From Paractinoplanes toevensis (GTDB taxonomy: Bacteria > Actinomycetota > Actinomycetes > Mycobacteriales > Micromonosporaceae), in NCBI RefSeq assembly GCF_018332695.1, contig NZ_BOQN01000066.1, positions 1-64,000 of the forward strand: DNA of 64,000 nt. The letters are read 5' to 3'. The position numbers and the translations under genes were made by a program. This document shows positions 1 through 8,402 of this stretch, in pieces. The notes under the pieces are model-generated. The model saw only the letters and a program-made list of their open reading frames with translations. It did not search any database and had not been told where the DNA came from. The first letter of the stretch is position 1; every line of letters starts with the position of its first letter.

Positions 1-46
1 CGGCCCCAGCAGGCGGCGCGGGCGCGGGCCGAGCAACTGGCGCGAG

Positions 47-829
47 TCAGAGCCGGGTGCCGAATCGGCGCCACGCGTCGTCGGCCACGGTGTTCACCGA
101 GTCGAAGGCCTCGCGCAGGTCGGAGAGCGTGAAGACCGCCGGCTCGCCGGCCCGGAAGGCGGCCGCGCGGCGGGCCAGATCGGCGTGCTGCGGGAACAGC
201 TCCGCCAGGTAGTTCGCGGCGGCAGCCTTGGAGATGATGTCGCCGGTCGCGGCGGTGTGGTGCAGGCGGGCCGGGCCGGTGACGAACCAGACCACGGTCT
301 CGGCATCCAGGGGCTGGGCCGGATCCAGCGCCGCCAGGTGCGGCGTGTTCTCCACCACCGACGCCTGCCAGTAGTCGCGCAGGTTGTCCAGGTTGTAGCG
401 GAGCAGTTCGCCCGGGTCGACCCCCACATCCAGGTCGGCGATCTCCGGGCCGCGCACCCTCACCCCGTACCGTCGGAAGACCTGCCAGACCACCGGCGTG
501 AGCTCACCGCAGGGTTTTCCGGTCCGGAAAACGCCGTTGACCACGAACGGGACCGGCTCCTGGTGCGTGGGCCAGGCGGTGGCGAGCGCCGGCGGGACGT
601 AGACGGCATCGAAGTACGGGCGGGTGGCCATCGACTGGTGGATCTTGTCGAGCACCGCCAGATCGTCGGCGGTCGGCTCACTCGCGGTGAGGATGATCGT
701 ATCGATGTCGCTGAGCCGGGGCTGCCAGGCATCCAGAGCGGCCGAGCCGACGAGGTAGAGGCCTTGCACGAAACCGGGCAACTCACAGTCGACGAGTTCC
801 AGATAGGTGTTGGTCACCTTATCGATCAC
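47..829 (-). CDS. Aminoglycoside-adenylyltransferase-like nucleotidyltransferase (DUF4111 type)
   Basis: 260 residues from a GTG start. The N-terminal half carries the nucleotidyltransferase signature: Gly28-Ser29 followed 12 residues later by Ser40-Asp41-Ile42-Asp43, the usual metal-binding Asp-x-Asp of the polymerase-beta superfamily. The rest is helical and resembles the C-terminal domain of streptomycin/spectinomycin adenylyltransferases (AadA, DUF4111). Such enzymes move AMP from ATP onto aminoglycosides, but many chromosomal actinobacterial members have no shown resistance role, so the substrate is open. It is convergent with nothing visible at the window edge and is followed, 25 bp away on the other side of its start, by the MarR gene's 3' end. 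Fold assignment is firm; resistance function is inference. Confidence 0.8.
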   Translation of the reverse strand: MIDKVTNTYLELVDCELPGFVQGLYLVGSAALDAWQPRLSDIDTIILTASEPTADDLAVLDKIHQSMATRPYFDAVYVPPALATAWPTHQEPVPFVVNGVFRTGKPCGELTPVVWQVFRRYGVRVRGPEIADLDVGVDPGELLRYNLDNLRDYWQASVVENTPHLAALDPAQPLDAETVVWFVTGPARLHHTAATGDIISKAAAANYLAELFPQHADLARRAAAFRAGEPAVFTLSDLREAFDSVNTVADDAWRRFGTRL

Positions 830-854
830 CCGGGCGACCGTAGCAGCGCACCGC

Positions 855-1304
855 TCATCCGGTGGTGTCGAAGAGGTCCACCCCGTGTGCCTTCGCGTAG
901 GCCACCAGCAGCCGGCTGACCAGGGCGGTCAGGTCGGCGCGGTCCTGGTCGGGCAGCACGCCGAGCATCCCGGTCACGTCGGACTCGAAGCCGGCCGCCA
1001 CCCCGGCGCCCAGCTCCCGGGCCCGGTCGGTGAGCACAACCAGGGACGAGCGGCGGTCGGTGGGCGACGGGACCCGGGTGACCAGGCCCCGCCGCTCGGC
1101 CCGGTCGATCAGGCCGGTGACGCTCGACTTGTCCAGGCCGAGGAGTTTCGCCAGCTCCTGCATGGTGGGGCGGCGGTCGCGCAGGACGCCCAGCAGCCGG
1201 GTCTGGATCAGGGACAGGTCGTGCTCGGCGGCACGCCGGTCGAGCGCGCCCTGGATCAGGAACGAGAGCTGGGCGAGGCCGTCGACGGTGCTGATGGCGG
1301 GCAT
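855..1304 (-). CDS. MarR-family transcriptional regulator
   Basis: A 149-residue winged-helix protein. The recognition region (TMQELAKLLGLDKSSVTGLIDR) and the wing (SPTDRRSSLVVLT, with the Asp-Arg-Arg of MarR wings) are clear. I chose the internal ATG at 1304 rather than an upstream in-frame GTG near 1340, because the longer form would begin inside the large palindrome at 1321-1369 and adds 12 residues unlike the family. It is divergent from the quinone-oxidoreductase gene at 1382 and probably represses both through that palindrome. Its ligand is unknown, but oxidised or phenolic compounds are usual for MarR/oxidoreductase pairs. Confidence 0.9.
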   Translation of the reverse strand: MPAISTVDGLAQLSFLIQGALDRRAAEHDLSLIQTRLLGVLRDRRPTMQELAKLLGLDKSSVTGLIDRAERRGLVTRVPSPTDRRSSLVVLTDRARELGAGVAAGFESDVTGMLGVLPDQDRADLTALVSRLLVAYAKAHGVDLFDTTG

Positions 1305-1320
1305 GACGGCGAGACTACTT

Positions 1321-1369
1321 GATTTAGTACGTGGCACCAACTATATTAGTTTGTGTCACGTACTAAATC
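1321..1369. promoter_or_regulatory. Long near-perfect palindrome between marR and quinone oxidoreductase (operator)
   Basis: The arms GATTTAGTACGTG (1321-1333) and CACGTACTAAATC (1357-1369) are exact inverse complements. The symmetry continues inward to a TAT centre with two further mismatches, giving about 46 bp of dyad. It lies between the two divergent starts and ends 12 bp before the ATG of the oxidoreductase. This suits binding by the neighbouring MarR dimer, perhaps two dimers, covering both promoters. Confidence 0.8.
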
Positions 1370-1381
1370 TCGGAGGTCATC

Positions 1382-2350
1382 ATGAAGATGCACGCCGCCG
1401 TCGTCACCTCGTTCGACGAGCCCCCGCACTACCTGCCGTTCGAGGTTCCCGAGGTGAGCGCGGGACAGGTTCTGGTGGACGTCCTCGCCGTCGGGCTGCA
1501 TCCGCGGGTCCGCACCGGCGCGACCGGCCAGCACTACACGAGCAGCGGCACGCTGCCGATGATCCCGGGCATCGACGGCGTCGGCCGGAGCGCCGCCGGC
1601 CGCACGGTCTATTTCGTGGCCGACGACGACGTCATCGGGACCATGGCGGAGAAGGCCGTGGTGGACGCGCGCCGGATGGTCGAACTGCCCGCGGGCATCG
1701 ACGTCGCCAAGGTGGCGGCGGCGATGAACCCGGCGATGTCGTCGTGGGTCGCCCTGCGCCGCCGGGTGCCGATCCAGCCGGGGCAGAGCGTGCTGATCCT
1801 CGGCGCCACCGGCAATGCGGGGGCGATGGCCGCGCAGGTGGCCAAGCGGCTCGGGGCCGGCCGGGTGGTCGCCGCGGGCCGCAACGCCGAGCGACTCGCG
1901 GCCGTGCCGGCCGACGAGCACGTCGCGCTCGGCGACGGGCCGGACGCCCTGGCCGACGCGGCGGCCGACGTCGACATCGTGATCGACTATCTCTGGGGCA
2001 AGCCGGCGTCGGAAGCGATCATGGCGCTGCTGACGGCCCGGCGGGACCGCAGCCGGCAACTGAACTGGATTCAGATCGGGTCGATGGCCGGACCGACCAT
2101 CGAACTGCCGTCGGTGGCACTGCGATCGGCGAACTTCCGGTTGCAGGGCAACGGCCAGGGCGCCGTGTCACCGCGGGCCTACCTGGCCGAACTGCCGTCG
2201 CTGGTCGATGAGATCGACGCCGGAACGATCGCGGTCACTCCGCGGTCGATGCCGCTGGCCGACGTCGAACTCGCCTGGAACCGGCCGGACGTGCCGGGCG
2301 AGCGGGTGGTGCTGACCACCGGAACCGGTTTCAGCAGGGATCATGGCTGA
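1382..2350 (+). CDS. Zinc-independent quinone oxidoreductase-like dehydrogenase (MDR superfamily)
   Basis: 322 residues with an AGGAGG-like site just before the ATG (cggaggtcatc). The N-terminal GroES-like part lacks the zinc-ligand Cys and His residues of alcohol dehydrogenases. The Rossmann part has ILGATGNAGAMAAQVAKRLGAG around residues 139-160, an NADPH-binding loop. This matches the quinone oxidoreductase branch of medium-chain dehydrogenases, which reduces quinones or enones with NADPH. Its divergent MarR partner and shared palindrome suggest induction by the compound it detoxifies. Substrate is not determinable from sequence. Confidence 0.85.
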   Translation: MKMHAAVVTSFDEPPHYLPFEVPEVSAGQVLVDVLAVGLHPRVRTGATGQHYTSSGTLPMIPGIDGVGRSAAGRTVYFVADDDVIGTMAEKAVVDARRMVELPAGIDVAKVAAAMNPAMSSWVALRRRVPIQPGQSVLILGATGNAGAMAAQVAKRLGAGRVVAAGRNAERLAAVPADEHVALGDGPDALADAAADVDIVIDYLWGKPASEAIMALLTARRDRSRQLNWIQIGSMAGPTIELPSVALRSANFRLQGNGQGAVSPRAYLAELPSLVDEIDAGTIAVTPRSMPLADVELAWNRPDVPGERVVLTTGTGFSRDHG

Positions 2351-2360
2351 GAGCGCTCTC
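2349..2360. promoter_or_regulatory. LacI-family-like operator upstream of the polysaccharide genes
   Basis: GAGAGCGCTCTC is a perfect 12-bp palindrome that starts in the stop codon of the preceding gene and lies 121 bp before the alginate lyase start. Its AGCGCT core is the core of LacI-type operators such as the CebR site TGGGAGCGCTCCCA of Streptomyces. No LacI gene is in the window, so the regulator would act in trans. A second weaker dyad (CGGAAA ... TTTCCG) lies nearer the start. Confidence 0.55.
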
Positions 2361-2481
2361 TTGTTCCGGAACCTTTAACTAAGTCTTAAGTCGGGCAAGT
2401 CTGGCTTGACCGGGCGGTTGCGATTCGGAAACTGTTAACCCACTTTCCGGTTTCCCCATCCCCCACCCGGGAGCATCCCCC

Positions 2482-3657
2482 ATGCGCAAACGCGCCCTAT
2501 TAGCGGCTTTCACGGCCTTGGTCGCGGTGGGCGGCGCCTTCGGCGTCCGCCTCGCGACGGCCGATGCCGCACCGATCACCTTCAGCCATCCGGGCGTGCT
2601 GGTCAGTCGCGCCCAACTCGACTTCGTGAAGGGCCAGGTCACCGCCGGCGCCCAGCCCTGGACGGCCGCCTTCAACCAGCTGAAGGCCAGCTCGTACGCG
2701 TCGCTCTCGCGCACCCCCAAGCCGAGAGCGACCGTCGAGTGCGGCTCCTACTCCAACCCGAACAACGGCTGCACGGACGAGCGTGAGGACGCGATCGCGG
2801 CCTACACCGACGCGCTGGCCTGGTACATCACCGGCAACGCGGCCTACGCGCAGAAGTCGATCGCGCTGATGGACGCGTGGTCGGCCACGATCAAGGCGCA
2901 CACCAACAGCAACGGCCCCCTGCAGACCGGGTGGGCCGGATCGGTCTGGCCGCGCGCCGCCGAGATCATCAAGTACACCTACTCCAGCTGGCCGAACGCG
3001 ACCCGGTTCGCCACCATGCTGCGCACCGTCTACCTGCCGACGGTCATCGCGGGCAGCTCCAACAACGGCAACTGGGAGCTGTCGATGATGGAGGCCGCCG
3101 TCGGCATCGCGGTCTTCCTCGACGACAAGGCCAGTTACGACCGGGCGATCACCCGGTTCAAGGCCCGCGCCGCCGCCTACATCTACATCACCGCGGACGG
3201 CGCGCAGCCGAAGTACCCGCCGGTCGGCAGCGTCGACACGACCAGCGAGCTGATCAGCTTCTGGCAGGGGCAGAGCACGTTCGTCGACGGCCTGTCCCAG
3301 GAGACCTGCCGGGACTTCGTGCACACCGGCTACGGCATCTCGGCGATCAGCCACGTCGCCGAGACCACCCGCATCCAGGGCGAGGACCTGTGGCCCTCGC
3401 TGCAGGAACGAATGCGCCAGGCACTCGGTCTGCACACCAAGTTCGAGAACGGTACGGCGGTGCCGTCGAACATCTGCGGCGGCAAGGTGACCAAGGGACT
3501 CGGGCCGATCAGTGAGGTGGCGTTCAACGCGCTGCACAACCGGCTCGGCATCGCCATGAGCAATTCACAGACCTTCACCGAATCGCGCCGCCCGCAGGGA
3601 ACGAACAATCTGTTCGTCGCCTGGGAGACGCTGACCCACGCCAACAACCCGGCCTGA
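2482..3657 (+). CDS. Secreted alginate lyase family protein
   Basis: 391 residues. The signal peptide runs MRKRALLAAFTALVAVGG to an Ala-rich site (ATADAA) near residue 30. The mature part follows the alginate_lyase (PF05426) pattern: an N-terminal SHPGVLVSRAQLDFVK segment, a helical barrel with NSNGPLQTGWAGSVWPRAAE near residues 144-163 containing Asn and Trp/Arg of the substrate cleft, and a later NNGNWELSMMEA segment. Family members cleave uronate polysaccharides by beta-elimination; many actinobacterial members are untested and may act on other polymers. Codon 7 (2500-2502) is TTA, the rare leucine codon read by the bldA tRNA in Streptomyces. The next gene starts 11 bp downstream, so the two are probably co-transcribed. 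Confidence 0.82.
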   Translation: MRKRALLAAFTALVAVGGAFGVRLATADAAPITFSHPGVLVSRAQLDFVKGQVTAGAQPWTAAFNQLKASSYASLSRTPKPRATVECGSYSNPNNGCTDEREDAIAAYTDALAWYITGNAAYAQKSIALMDAWSATIKAHTNSNGPLQTGWAGSVWPRAAEIIKYTYSSWPNATRFATMLRTVYLPTVIAGSSNNGNWELSMMEAAVGIAVFLDDKASYDRAITRFKARAAAYIYITADGAQPKYPPVGSVDTTSELISFWQGQSTFVDGLSQETCRDFVHTGYGISAISHVAETTRIQGEDLWPSLQERMRQALGLHTKFENGTAVPSNICGGKVTKGLGPISEVAFNALHNRLGIAMSNSQTFTESRRPQGTNNLFVAWETLTHANNPA

Positions 3658-3668
3658 GGGGCTTCATC

Positions 3669-5861
3669 GTGAAATCACGCAAACTCGTGACCGGCGCGGT
3701 GCTGGCCGTGGTGGTCGGCGCGCTCGGCATCTTCGGTATCACCAATGCCTTCGCGGCCTCGTCCGGCACGCTGGTGAGTTCCGCCAACGGCAAATGCCTG
3801 GACGTCACGAACGGTTCGACGACCAACGGCAATCAGCCGCAGATGTGGTCGTGCACCAGCGCCAACCAGAACCAGACCTGGACCCTCGCCGACAACGGTT
3901 CGGTGCAGGGGCGCGGCAAGTGCCTCGACATCGTCAACGGGGCGACCGCCAACGGATCGGTCGTGCATCTCTGGGACTGTTACGACACGGTCGCCTCGCA
4001 GAAGTGGACGCTGACCGCCGGCAAGGATCTGGTCAACACCGCGTCCGGGAAATGCCTCGACATCAAGGACAACAACCTGGCTGACGGCGCGAAACTGCAG
4101 ATCTGGGACTGCGGCGGCTCCGCCAACCAGAAATGGACCTTCTCGGGAGGGACCACGACGCCCACGACCCCGCCAACGTCGCCGACCACCGTTCCGCCGA
4201 ACCCCACCAACCCGGATCTCGGCCCGAACGTCACCGTCTTCGACCCGTCGATGTCGGCGTCGACCATTCAGAGCAAGCTGACCAGCGTCTTCAACGCGCA
4301 GGTCAGCAACCAGTTCGGCAGCGCGCGTTACGCGCTGCTGTTCAAGCCGGGCAGCTACAACGTGGACGCCAACGTCGGCTTCTTCACCCAGGTCGCCGGC
4401 CTCGGCCTCTCCCCCGACCAGGTGACCATCAACGGTCACGTACACGTCGAGGCGGACTGGTGGCCGGACGGCTCGCAGAACGCCACGCAGAACTTCTGGC
4501 GCTCCGCCGAGGGCCTGTCCGTGACCCCCGGTGACGGGCTGGACCGGTGGTCGGTGTCGCAGGCCGCTCCGTACCGGCGCATGCACGTGCGCGGCAATCT
4601 GGCGCTGTCCGACGGCGGCTGGTCCTCCGGCGGCTTCATCGCCGACTCGAAGATCGACGGACAGATCCAGTCCGGGTCGCAGCAGCAGTTCCTTACCCGC
4701 AACACGCAGATGGGCAGCTGGAACGGCTCCAACTGGAACCAGGTCTTCGTCGGCAGTCCGGGCGCGCCGGCGCAGAGCTTCCCGTCCCCGCCGTACACCA
4801 CGGTCGGGTCGTCGCCGGTCATCGCCGAGAAGCCCTACCTGTACGTCGACAGCGCCGGCGCCTACCAGGTCTTCGTGCCGGCCCTGCGGACCAACGCGAG
4901 CGGCACCACCTGGGCGTCCGGCACCCCGGCCGGCACGTCGCTGCCGATCAGCACGTTCTACGTCGTCAAGTCCGGTGACACCGCGTCCACGATCAACGCG
5001 GCCCTCGCGGCCGGTAAGAACCTGCTCGTCACGCCCGGTGTCTACCAGCTCAACCAGACACTGAACGTGAACCGCGCGGGGACGGTCATTCTCGGCCTCG
5101 GCCTCGCCACCTTCCAACCCACCGGCGGGGTCGACGCGATGCACGTCGCCGACGTCGACGGCGTGCGGCTGGCCGGCATCCTGCTCGACGCCGGCACCAC
5201 CAACTCGAACATCCTGCTCCAGGTCGGCCCGGCCGGTTCGTCGGCATCGCACGCCGCCAACCCGACCGTGCTGTCCGACGTGTTCGTGCGGATCGGCGGC
5301 GCGGTCGCCGGAAAGGCCACCACCAGCGTCGAGGTCAACAGCAACAACGTGATCGGCGACCACGCGTGGATCTGGCGGGCCGACCACGGCGTCGGCACCA
5401 ACACCGTCGGCTGGACCTACAACCCGGCCCGGACCGGCCTCGTCGTGAACGGTCAGAACGTGACCTTCTACGGCCTGTTCGTCGAGCATTACCAGCAGTA
5501 CCAGACGATCTGGAACGGTAACGGCGGGCGGACCTACTTCTACCAGAACGAAATGCCGTACGACCCGCCGAACCAGGCCGCCTACATGAACGGTTCCACC
5601 CAGGGCTGGGCGGCCTACAAGGTGGCCGACTCGGTGACGTCGCACGAGGCGTGGGGATTGGGCAGCTACGCCTACTTCAACGTCAATCCGTCCGTCGTCA
5701 ACGCCCGCGCCTTCGAGGTCCCGGTCAACGCCGGCGTGAAATTCCACGACATGGTGACCGTCTCCCTCGGCGGCGTAGGAACGATCAGCCACGTCATCAA
5801 CAACACCGGCGCGGCCGTGAACAGCGGCCACCAGGTAACGAGCATCGTCAGCGGACCTTAG
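3669..5861 (+). CDS. Secreted ricin-B lectin plus right-handed beta-helix protein
   Basis: 730 residues. A signal peptide (KLVTGAVLAVVVGALGIFGITNAFA) is followed by a ricin-type beta-trefoil at about residues 35-160, with three repeats of the GKCLDI ... Q.W.C ... QKWT type. A Thr/Pro linker (TTTPTTPPTSPTTVPPNP) leads to about 540 residues with pectate-lyase-like beta-helix features: repeated short strands, Asn ladders, and DPSMSASTIQSKLTSVFNAQ followed later by KSGDTASTINAALAAGKNLLVTPG, two openings typical of beta-helix carbohydrate enzymes. The lectin should anchor the enzyme to a galactose- or xylose-type polysaccharide. I cannot assign a catalytic family or substrate. Its tight linkage to the alginate lyase suggests both attack the same polymer outside the cell. 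Confidence 0.75.
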   Translation: MKSRKLVTGAVLAVVVGALGIFGITNAFAASSGTLVSSANGKCLDVTNGSTTNGNQPQMWSCTSANQNQTWTLADNGSVQGRGKCLDIVNGATANGSVVHLWDCYDTVASQKWTLTAGKDLVNTASGKCLDIKDNNLADGAKLQIWDCGGSANQKWTFSGGTTTPTTPPTSPTTVPPNPTNPDLGPNVTVFDPSMSASTIQSKLTSVFNAQVSNQFGSARYALLFKPGSYNVDANVGFFTQVAGLGLSPDQVTINGHVHVEADWWPDGSQNATQNFWRSAEGLSVTPGDGLDRWSVSQAAPYRRMHVRGNLALSDGGWSSGGFIADSKIDGQIQSGSQQQFLTRNTQMGSWNGSNWNQVFVGSPGAPAQSFPSPPYTTVGSSPVIAEKPYLYVDSAGAYQVFVPALRTNASGTTWASGTPAGTSLPISTFYVVKSGDTASTINAALAAGKNLLVTPGVYQLNQTLNVNRAGTVILGLGLATFQPTGGVDAMHVADVDGVRLAGILLDAGTTNSNILLQVGPAGSSASHAANPTVLSDVFVRIGGAVAGKATTSVEVNSNNVIGDHAWIWRADHGVGTNTVGWTYNPARTGLVVNGQNVTFYGLFVEHYQQYQTIWNGNGGRTYFYQNEMPYDPPNQAAYMNGSTQGWAAYKVADSVTSHEAWGLGSYAYFNVNPSVVNARAFEVPVNAGVKFHDMVTVSLGGVGTISHVINNTGAAVNSGHQVTSIVSGP

Positions 5862-5880
5862 CTTCTCCATTCCCGCCGTT

Positions 5881-5910
5881 CGGCCCGGTCGTCTTGCGGC
5901 GACCGGGCCG
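5881..5910 (+). terminator. Hairpin after the polysaccharide-degradation genes
   Basis: CGGCCCGGTCG and CGACCGGGCCG form an 11-bp perfect stem around an 8-nt loop, 19 bp after the stop of the beta-helix gene. There is only a short CCCTTTCC tract after it, as is common for actinomycete terminators. Confidence 0.65.
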
Positions 5911-6066
5911 AGCCCTTTCCGAACGAGAAACCCGAAGATCAAGAGCTTGATGTCGCATCTGGGTGGGTGGTGCAGACCGTCGCTCCCGCCGAGGCCGGGC
6001 CGGGGCCCAGCTTCGCCGGCCCTGGCCCTTCATTCTGCGTGAGTGGTCACCCAAGACCCTTCCGGC

Positions 6067-7110
6067 TCAATCGAGGTCGGACATGTCCAGCACGAATCGG
6101 TAGCGGACGTCGCCCTTCTCGAGTCGGGTGAGGGCTTCTTCGATCCTGGATGACGGAAGCAGTTCGATATCGGCGCTGATGCCCTTCTCGGCGCAGAACG
6201 ACAGCAACTCGGCTGTGTACTTCGTGCCGCCCGTACCCGAAGAGGTCAGGTTCTTGCGGCCGAAGGTCAGTTCCATGATTCGCACCGAGGTCTCCAGCGG
6301 GGCGCCCAGCACGCTGAGGGTGCCCTGCAGGGTGAGCAGGCGCAGCAGCGGCGAGAAGTCGTGCACGGCGGCGATGGTGTCGAGGATCAGGTCGAACCGG
6401 CCGAACGCCTGCTTCAGCTGCGCGTCGTCGGTGGTGAGCACGAGATCGGTCGCGCCGAGCGCGCGGGCGTCGGCGGCCTTGCCGGGCGTGCGGCTCAGGA
6501 CGGTGACCTCGGCGCCCAGCGCGACGGCCAGTTTCACGCCGAGGTGGCCCAGCCCGCCCAGCCCGGCCACCGCGACCTTGCTGCCCGGGCCGATGCCGGC
6601 CGCCCGCAGCGGCTCCCACATGGTGATCCCGGCGCACATCAGCGGGGCCGCCGCGGCCGGGTCGAGGCCGTCGGGCAGGCGGTAGGCGAACTTCTCGCGC
6701 AGCACGTACTCCCGGCTGTAGCCGCCCAGCGTGGTGGTGCCGTCGACCCGGTCGGCGCCGCCGTAGGTGCTGGTGACGCCCTGGTAGCAGAAGTTCTCCT
6801 GACCGATGCGGCACATCGCGCACTCGCCGCAGGAGTCGACGATGGTGCCGACCGCAACCCGGTCGCCGGGGGCGAAACCGGTCACCGCGGGACCGGCGGC
6901 GGTGACCGTGCCGGTGAACTCGTGGCCCGGGACGAGGCCGTCGGTGGACTTGCCGGTGAGGCCGTGGATGGCGTGCAGGTCGCTGTGGCAGACGCCGCAG
7001 TAGTCGACGCGCACCGCGATGTCGTCGTCGCGCAGCTCGCGGCGCTCGATCGGGGCCCGCCGCAGCGCGGTGGAACGGTCGGAACTTTGCCATCCGGTGG
7101 TGGTGCGCAT
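6067..7110 (-). CDS. Zinc-dependent alcohol dehydrogenase (cinnamyl-alcohol/YahK-like)
   Basis: 347 residues. The catalytic zinc segment is CGVCHSDLH at residues 38-46 with GHE at 62-64. A structural zinc site follows as CGECAMCRIGQENFC (four Cys). The Rossmann loop is VAGLGGLGHLGVKLAVALGAE. This is the pattern of the NADPH-dependent CAD/YahK group, which reduces a broad range of aldehydes to alcohols. The gene is divergent from a TetR regulator 95 bp away with two inverted repeats between them, so aldehyde-responsive repression is likely. The physiological aldehyde is unknown. Confidence 0.9.
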   Translation of the reverse strand: MRTTTGWQSSDRSTALRRAPIERRELRDDDIAVRVDYCGVCHSDLHAIHGLTGKSTDGLVPGHEFTGTVTAAGPAVTGFAPGDRVAVGTIVDSCGECAMCRIGQENFCYQGVTSTYGGADRVDGTTTLGGYSREYVLREKFAYRLPDGLDPAAAAPLMCAGITMWEPLRAAGIGPGSKVAVAGLGGLGHLGVKLAVALGAEVTVLSRTPGKAADARALGATDLVLTTDDAQLKQAFGRFDLILDTIAAVHDFSPLLRLLTLQGTLSVLGAPLETSVRIMELTFGRKNLTSSGTGGTKYTAELLSFCAEKGISADIELLPSSRIEEALTRLEKGDVRYRFVLDMSDLD

Positions 7111-7119
7111 GACGCCTCC

Positions 7120-7194
7120 AAAGACAGACTGTTCGGTCTTTCTCGACCGTAGCCCCCGGATTCGCGAGAAAACAAACCAACTCGTCTGTTTGTT
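7120..7194. promoter_or_regulatory. Two inverted repeats between alcohol dehydrogenase and tetR
   Basis: AAAGAC-N10-GTCTTT occupies 7120-7141 and AACAAAC-N10-GTTTGTT occupies 7171-7194. The first lies next to the dehydrogenase start, the second next to the TetR start. The equal N10 spacing and the position in the divergent promoter fit two operators for the adjacent TetR protein. The half-sites are not identical, so one may serve another factor. Confidence 0.55.
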
Positions 7195-7205
7195 AAAGTG
7201 GCCGC

Positions 7206-7787
7206 ATGCCCGCCCTGCCGACCACCGCCAAAGGCACCGCGACCAGCCGCCGCATCCTCGACGCGGCCGCCGAGGAGTTCGCGGAGCGCGGCATCGCCGG
7301 CGCCCGGGTCGACCGCATCATCACCGCGGCCAACACCAACAAGGCCCAGCTGTACGGCTACTTCGGCAGCAAGGACGGCCTGTTCGACGCCGTGGTCGCC
7401 GACCGCACCGGCCGCCTGATGGACAACGTCCCGTTCGACGCCGGCGACCTGGCCGGCTGGGCCGTGAAGATGTACGACGAGAACCTGCGCCACCCCGACC
7501 TGGTCCGCCTGGTCGCCTGGCTGCGACTGGAGCGCCGCCCGGCCGGCCGGCTCGCCGACGACAGCCCCCGGGACGAGCCGAAGCTGTCCGCCATCGCCCG
7601 GGCCCAGGCCGCCGGGCAGGTGCGCGAGGGCGACCCGTTCGACCTGTTCGCGCTGGTCCTGTCGATGGCGTTCGCCTGGTCCTCGGCCAGCGGCTTCTAC
7701 GCCGCCTCCCCCGGCGAGCCCGCCGCCGACCACGACCGCCGCCGCACCCTGCTGCGCGAGAGCGTCCAGCGCGCCATATCGCCGTAA
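7206..7787 (+). CDS. TetR-family transcriptional regulator
   Basis: 193 residues. The N-terminal helix-turn-helix is typical (ILDAAAEEFAERGIAGARVDRIITAANTNKAQLYGYFGSKDGLFDAVV, residues about 17-60). The C-terminal ligand domain is of the group paired with alcohol dehydrogenases and MDR enzymes and has no identifiable ligand signature. It is divergent from the alcohol dehydrogenase. No strong ribosome site precedes the ATG (gttaaagtggccgc), so translation may start close to the transcript end. Confidence 0.9.
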   Translation: MPALPTTAKGTATSRRILDAAAEEFAERGIAGARVDRIITAANTNKAQLYGYFGSKDGLFDAVVADRTGRLMDNVPFDAGDLAGWAVKMYDENLRHPDLVRLVAWLRLERRPAGRLADDSPRDEPKLSAIARAQAAGQVREGDPFDLFALVLSMAFAWSSASGFYAASPGEPAADHDRRRTLLRESVQRAISP

Positions 7788-7796
7788 CCGCGTTCG

Positions 7797-7833
7797 TAGA
7801 CAGTGTCTACGATGCTCTGGTAGACACTGTCTA
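7797..7833. promoter_or_regulatory. Twin TetR-type operators overlapping the tetR-plsC start
   Basis: TAGACAGTGTCTA (7797-7809) and TAGACACTGTCTA (7821-7833) are each perfect 6-1-6 palindromes, and they are inverse complements of each other. Their centres are 24 bp apart. The second ends on the first base of the ATG of the downstream tetR. Two such sites at the promoter and start codon are a strong sign of autoregulation by that TetR. Confidence 0.85.
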
Positions 7834-8402
7834 TGAGTTCGGGAGATCTTGAGGCCCGGCTGGTGGCCGCAGGGGTCGAGCTGCTGGCCGAGGCGGGGAC
7901 CGATGCGCTCTCGCTGCGGGAGATCGCCCGCCGGGCCGGGGTCTCGCACGGCGCACCGCGGCGGTATTTCCCCACCCGGCAGGCGCTGCTGGCGGCCATC
8001 GCCCGCGAGGGCTACCGGCGGCTCGGCGGGCTCGTCGCGGAAACCATCGGGGACCACACCGCCGATCCGCGGACGGCGCTTCTGGCGCTCGGCCGACAGT
8101 ACGTCGCGTTCGCCCGGGACGAGACCGGGATGTTCGCGCTGATGTTCCGGCACGATCTGCTGCGCGGGAACAACATCGGGCTCCGCGAGGAAAGTACGCC
8201 TCTGTTCGGCGTACTCGTGGAGTTGCTGAAGCGGGCCGGTGAGGCCCGGCCGACCGCTCAGGCCGGGGCCCTGTGGGCCGCGCTGCACGGGATCGCGCAG
8301 CTCTGGCACTGGGGAACGCTCCAGGTGGTGACCGGTCTCGACGACCCGGAGCCGCTGCTCGTCGCCGCCGTCGATGCCCACCTGCGAAAGGTCTCCGCAT
8401 GA
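7833..8402 (+). CDS. TetR-family regulator, operon partner of plsC
   Basis: 189 residues. The HTH reads LREIARRAGVSHGAPRRYFPTRQALLAAIAREGY (about residues 27-60). The C-terminal part, with FALMFRHDLL and a WHG-type tail, matches TetR proteins with a WHG C-terminal domain. The ATG overlaps the second operator palindrome and has no Shine-Dalgarno sequence, so the message is probably leaderless. The stop overlaps the plsC start (ATGA at 8399), so the pair forms one operon that should be self-repressed. An acyl-CoA or fatty acid ligand is a reasonable guess, given the partner. Confidence 0.9.
   Translation: MSSGDLEARLVAAGVELLAEAGTDALSLREIARRAGVSHGAPRRYFPTRQALLAAIAREGYRRLGGLVAETIGDHTADPRTALLALGRQYVAFARDETGMFALMFRHDLLRGNNIGLREESTPLFGVLVELLKRAGEARPTAQAGALWAALHGIAQLWHWGTLQVVTGLDDPEPLLVAAVDAHLRKVSA

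Noticed and set aside
1..46. A possible gene end at the left edge
   Set aside because: Too short to assign a frame; no stop codon fits a motif-bearing protein.
47..829. Calling the nucleotidyltransferase an antibiotic resistance gene
   Set aside because: Only the general fold is visible, and chromosomal members often lack resistance activity.
3675..5942. A 755-codon minus-strand frame over the beta-helix gene
   Set aside because: Low-information Arg/Gly/Val-rich translation, no start signal, and the plus-strand gene has signal peptide and lectin motifs.
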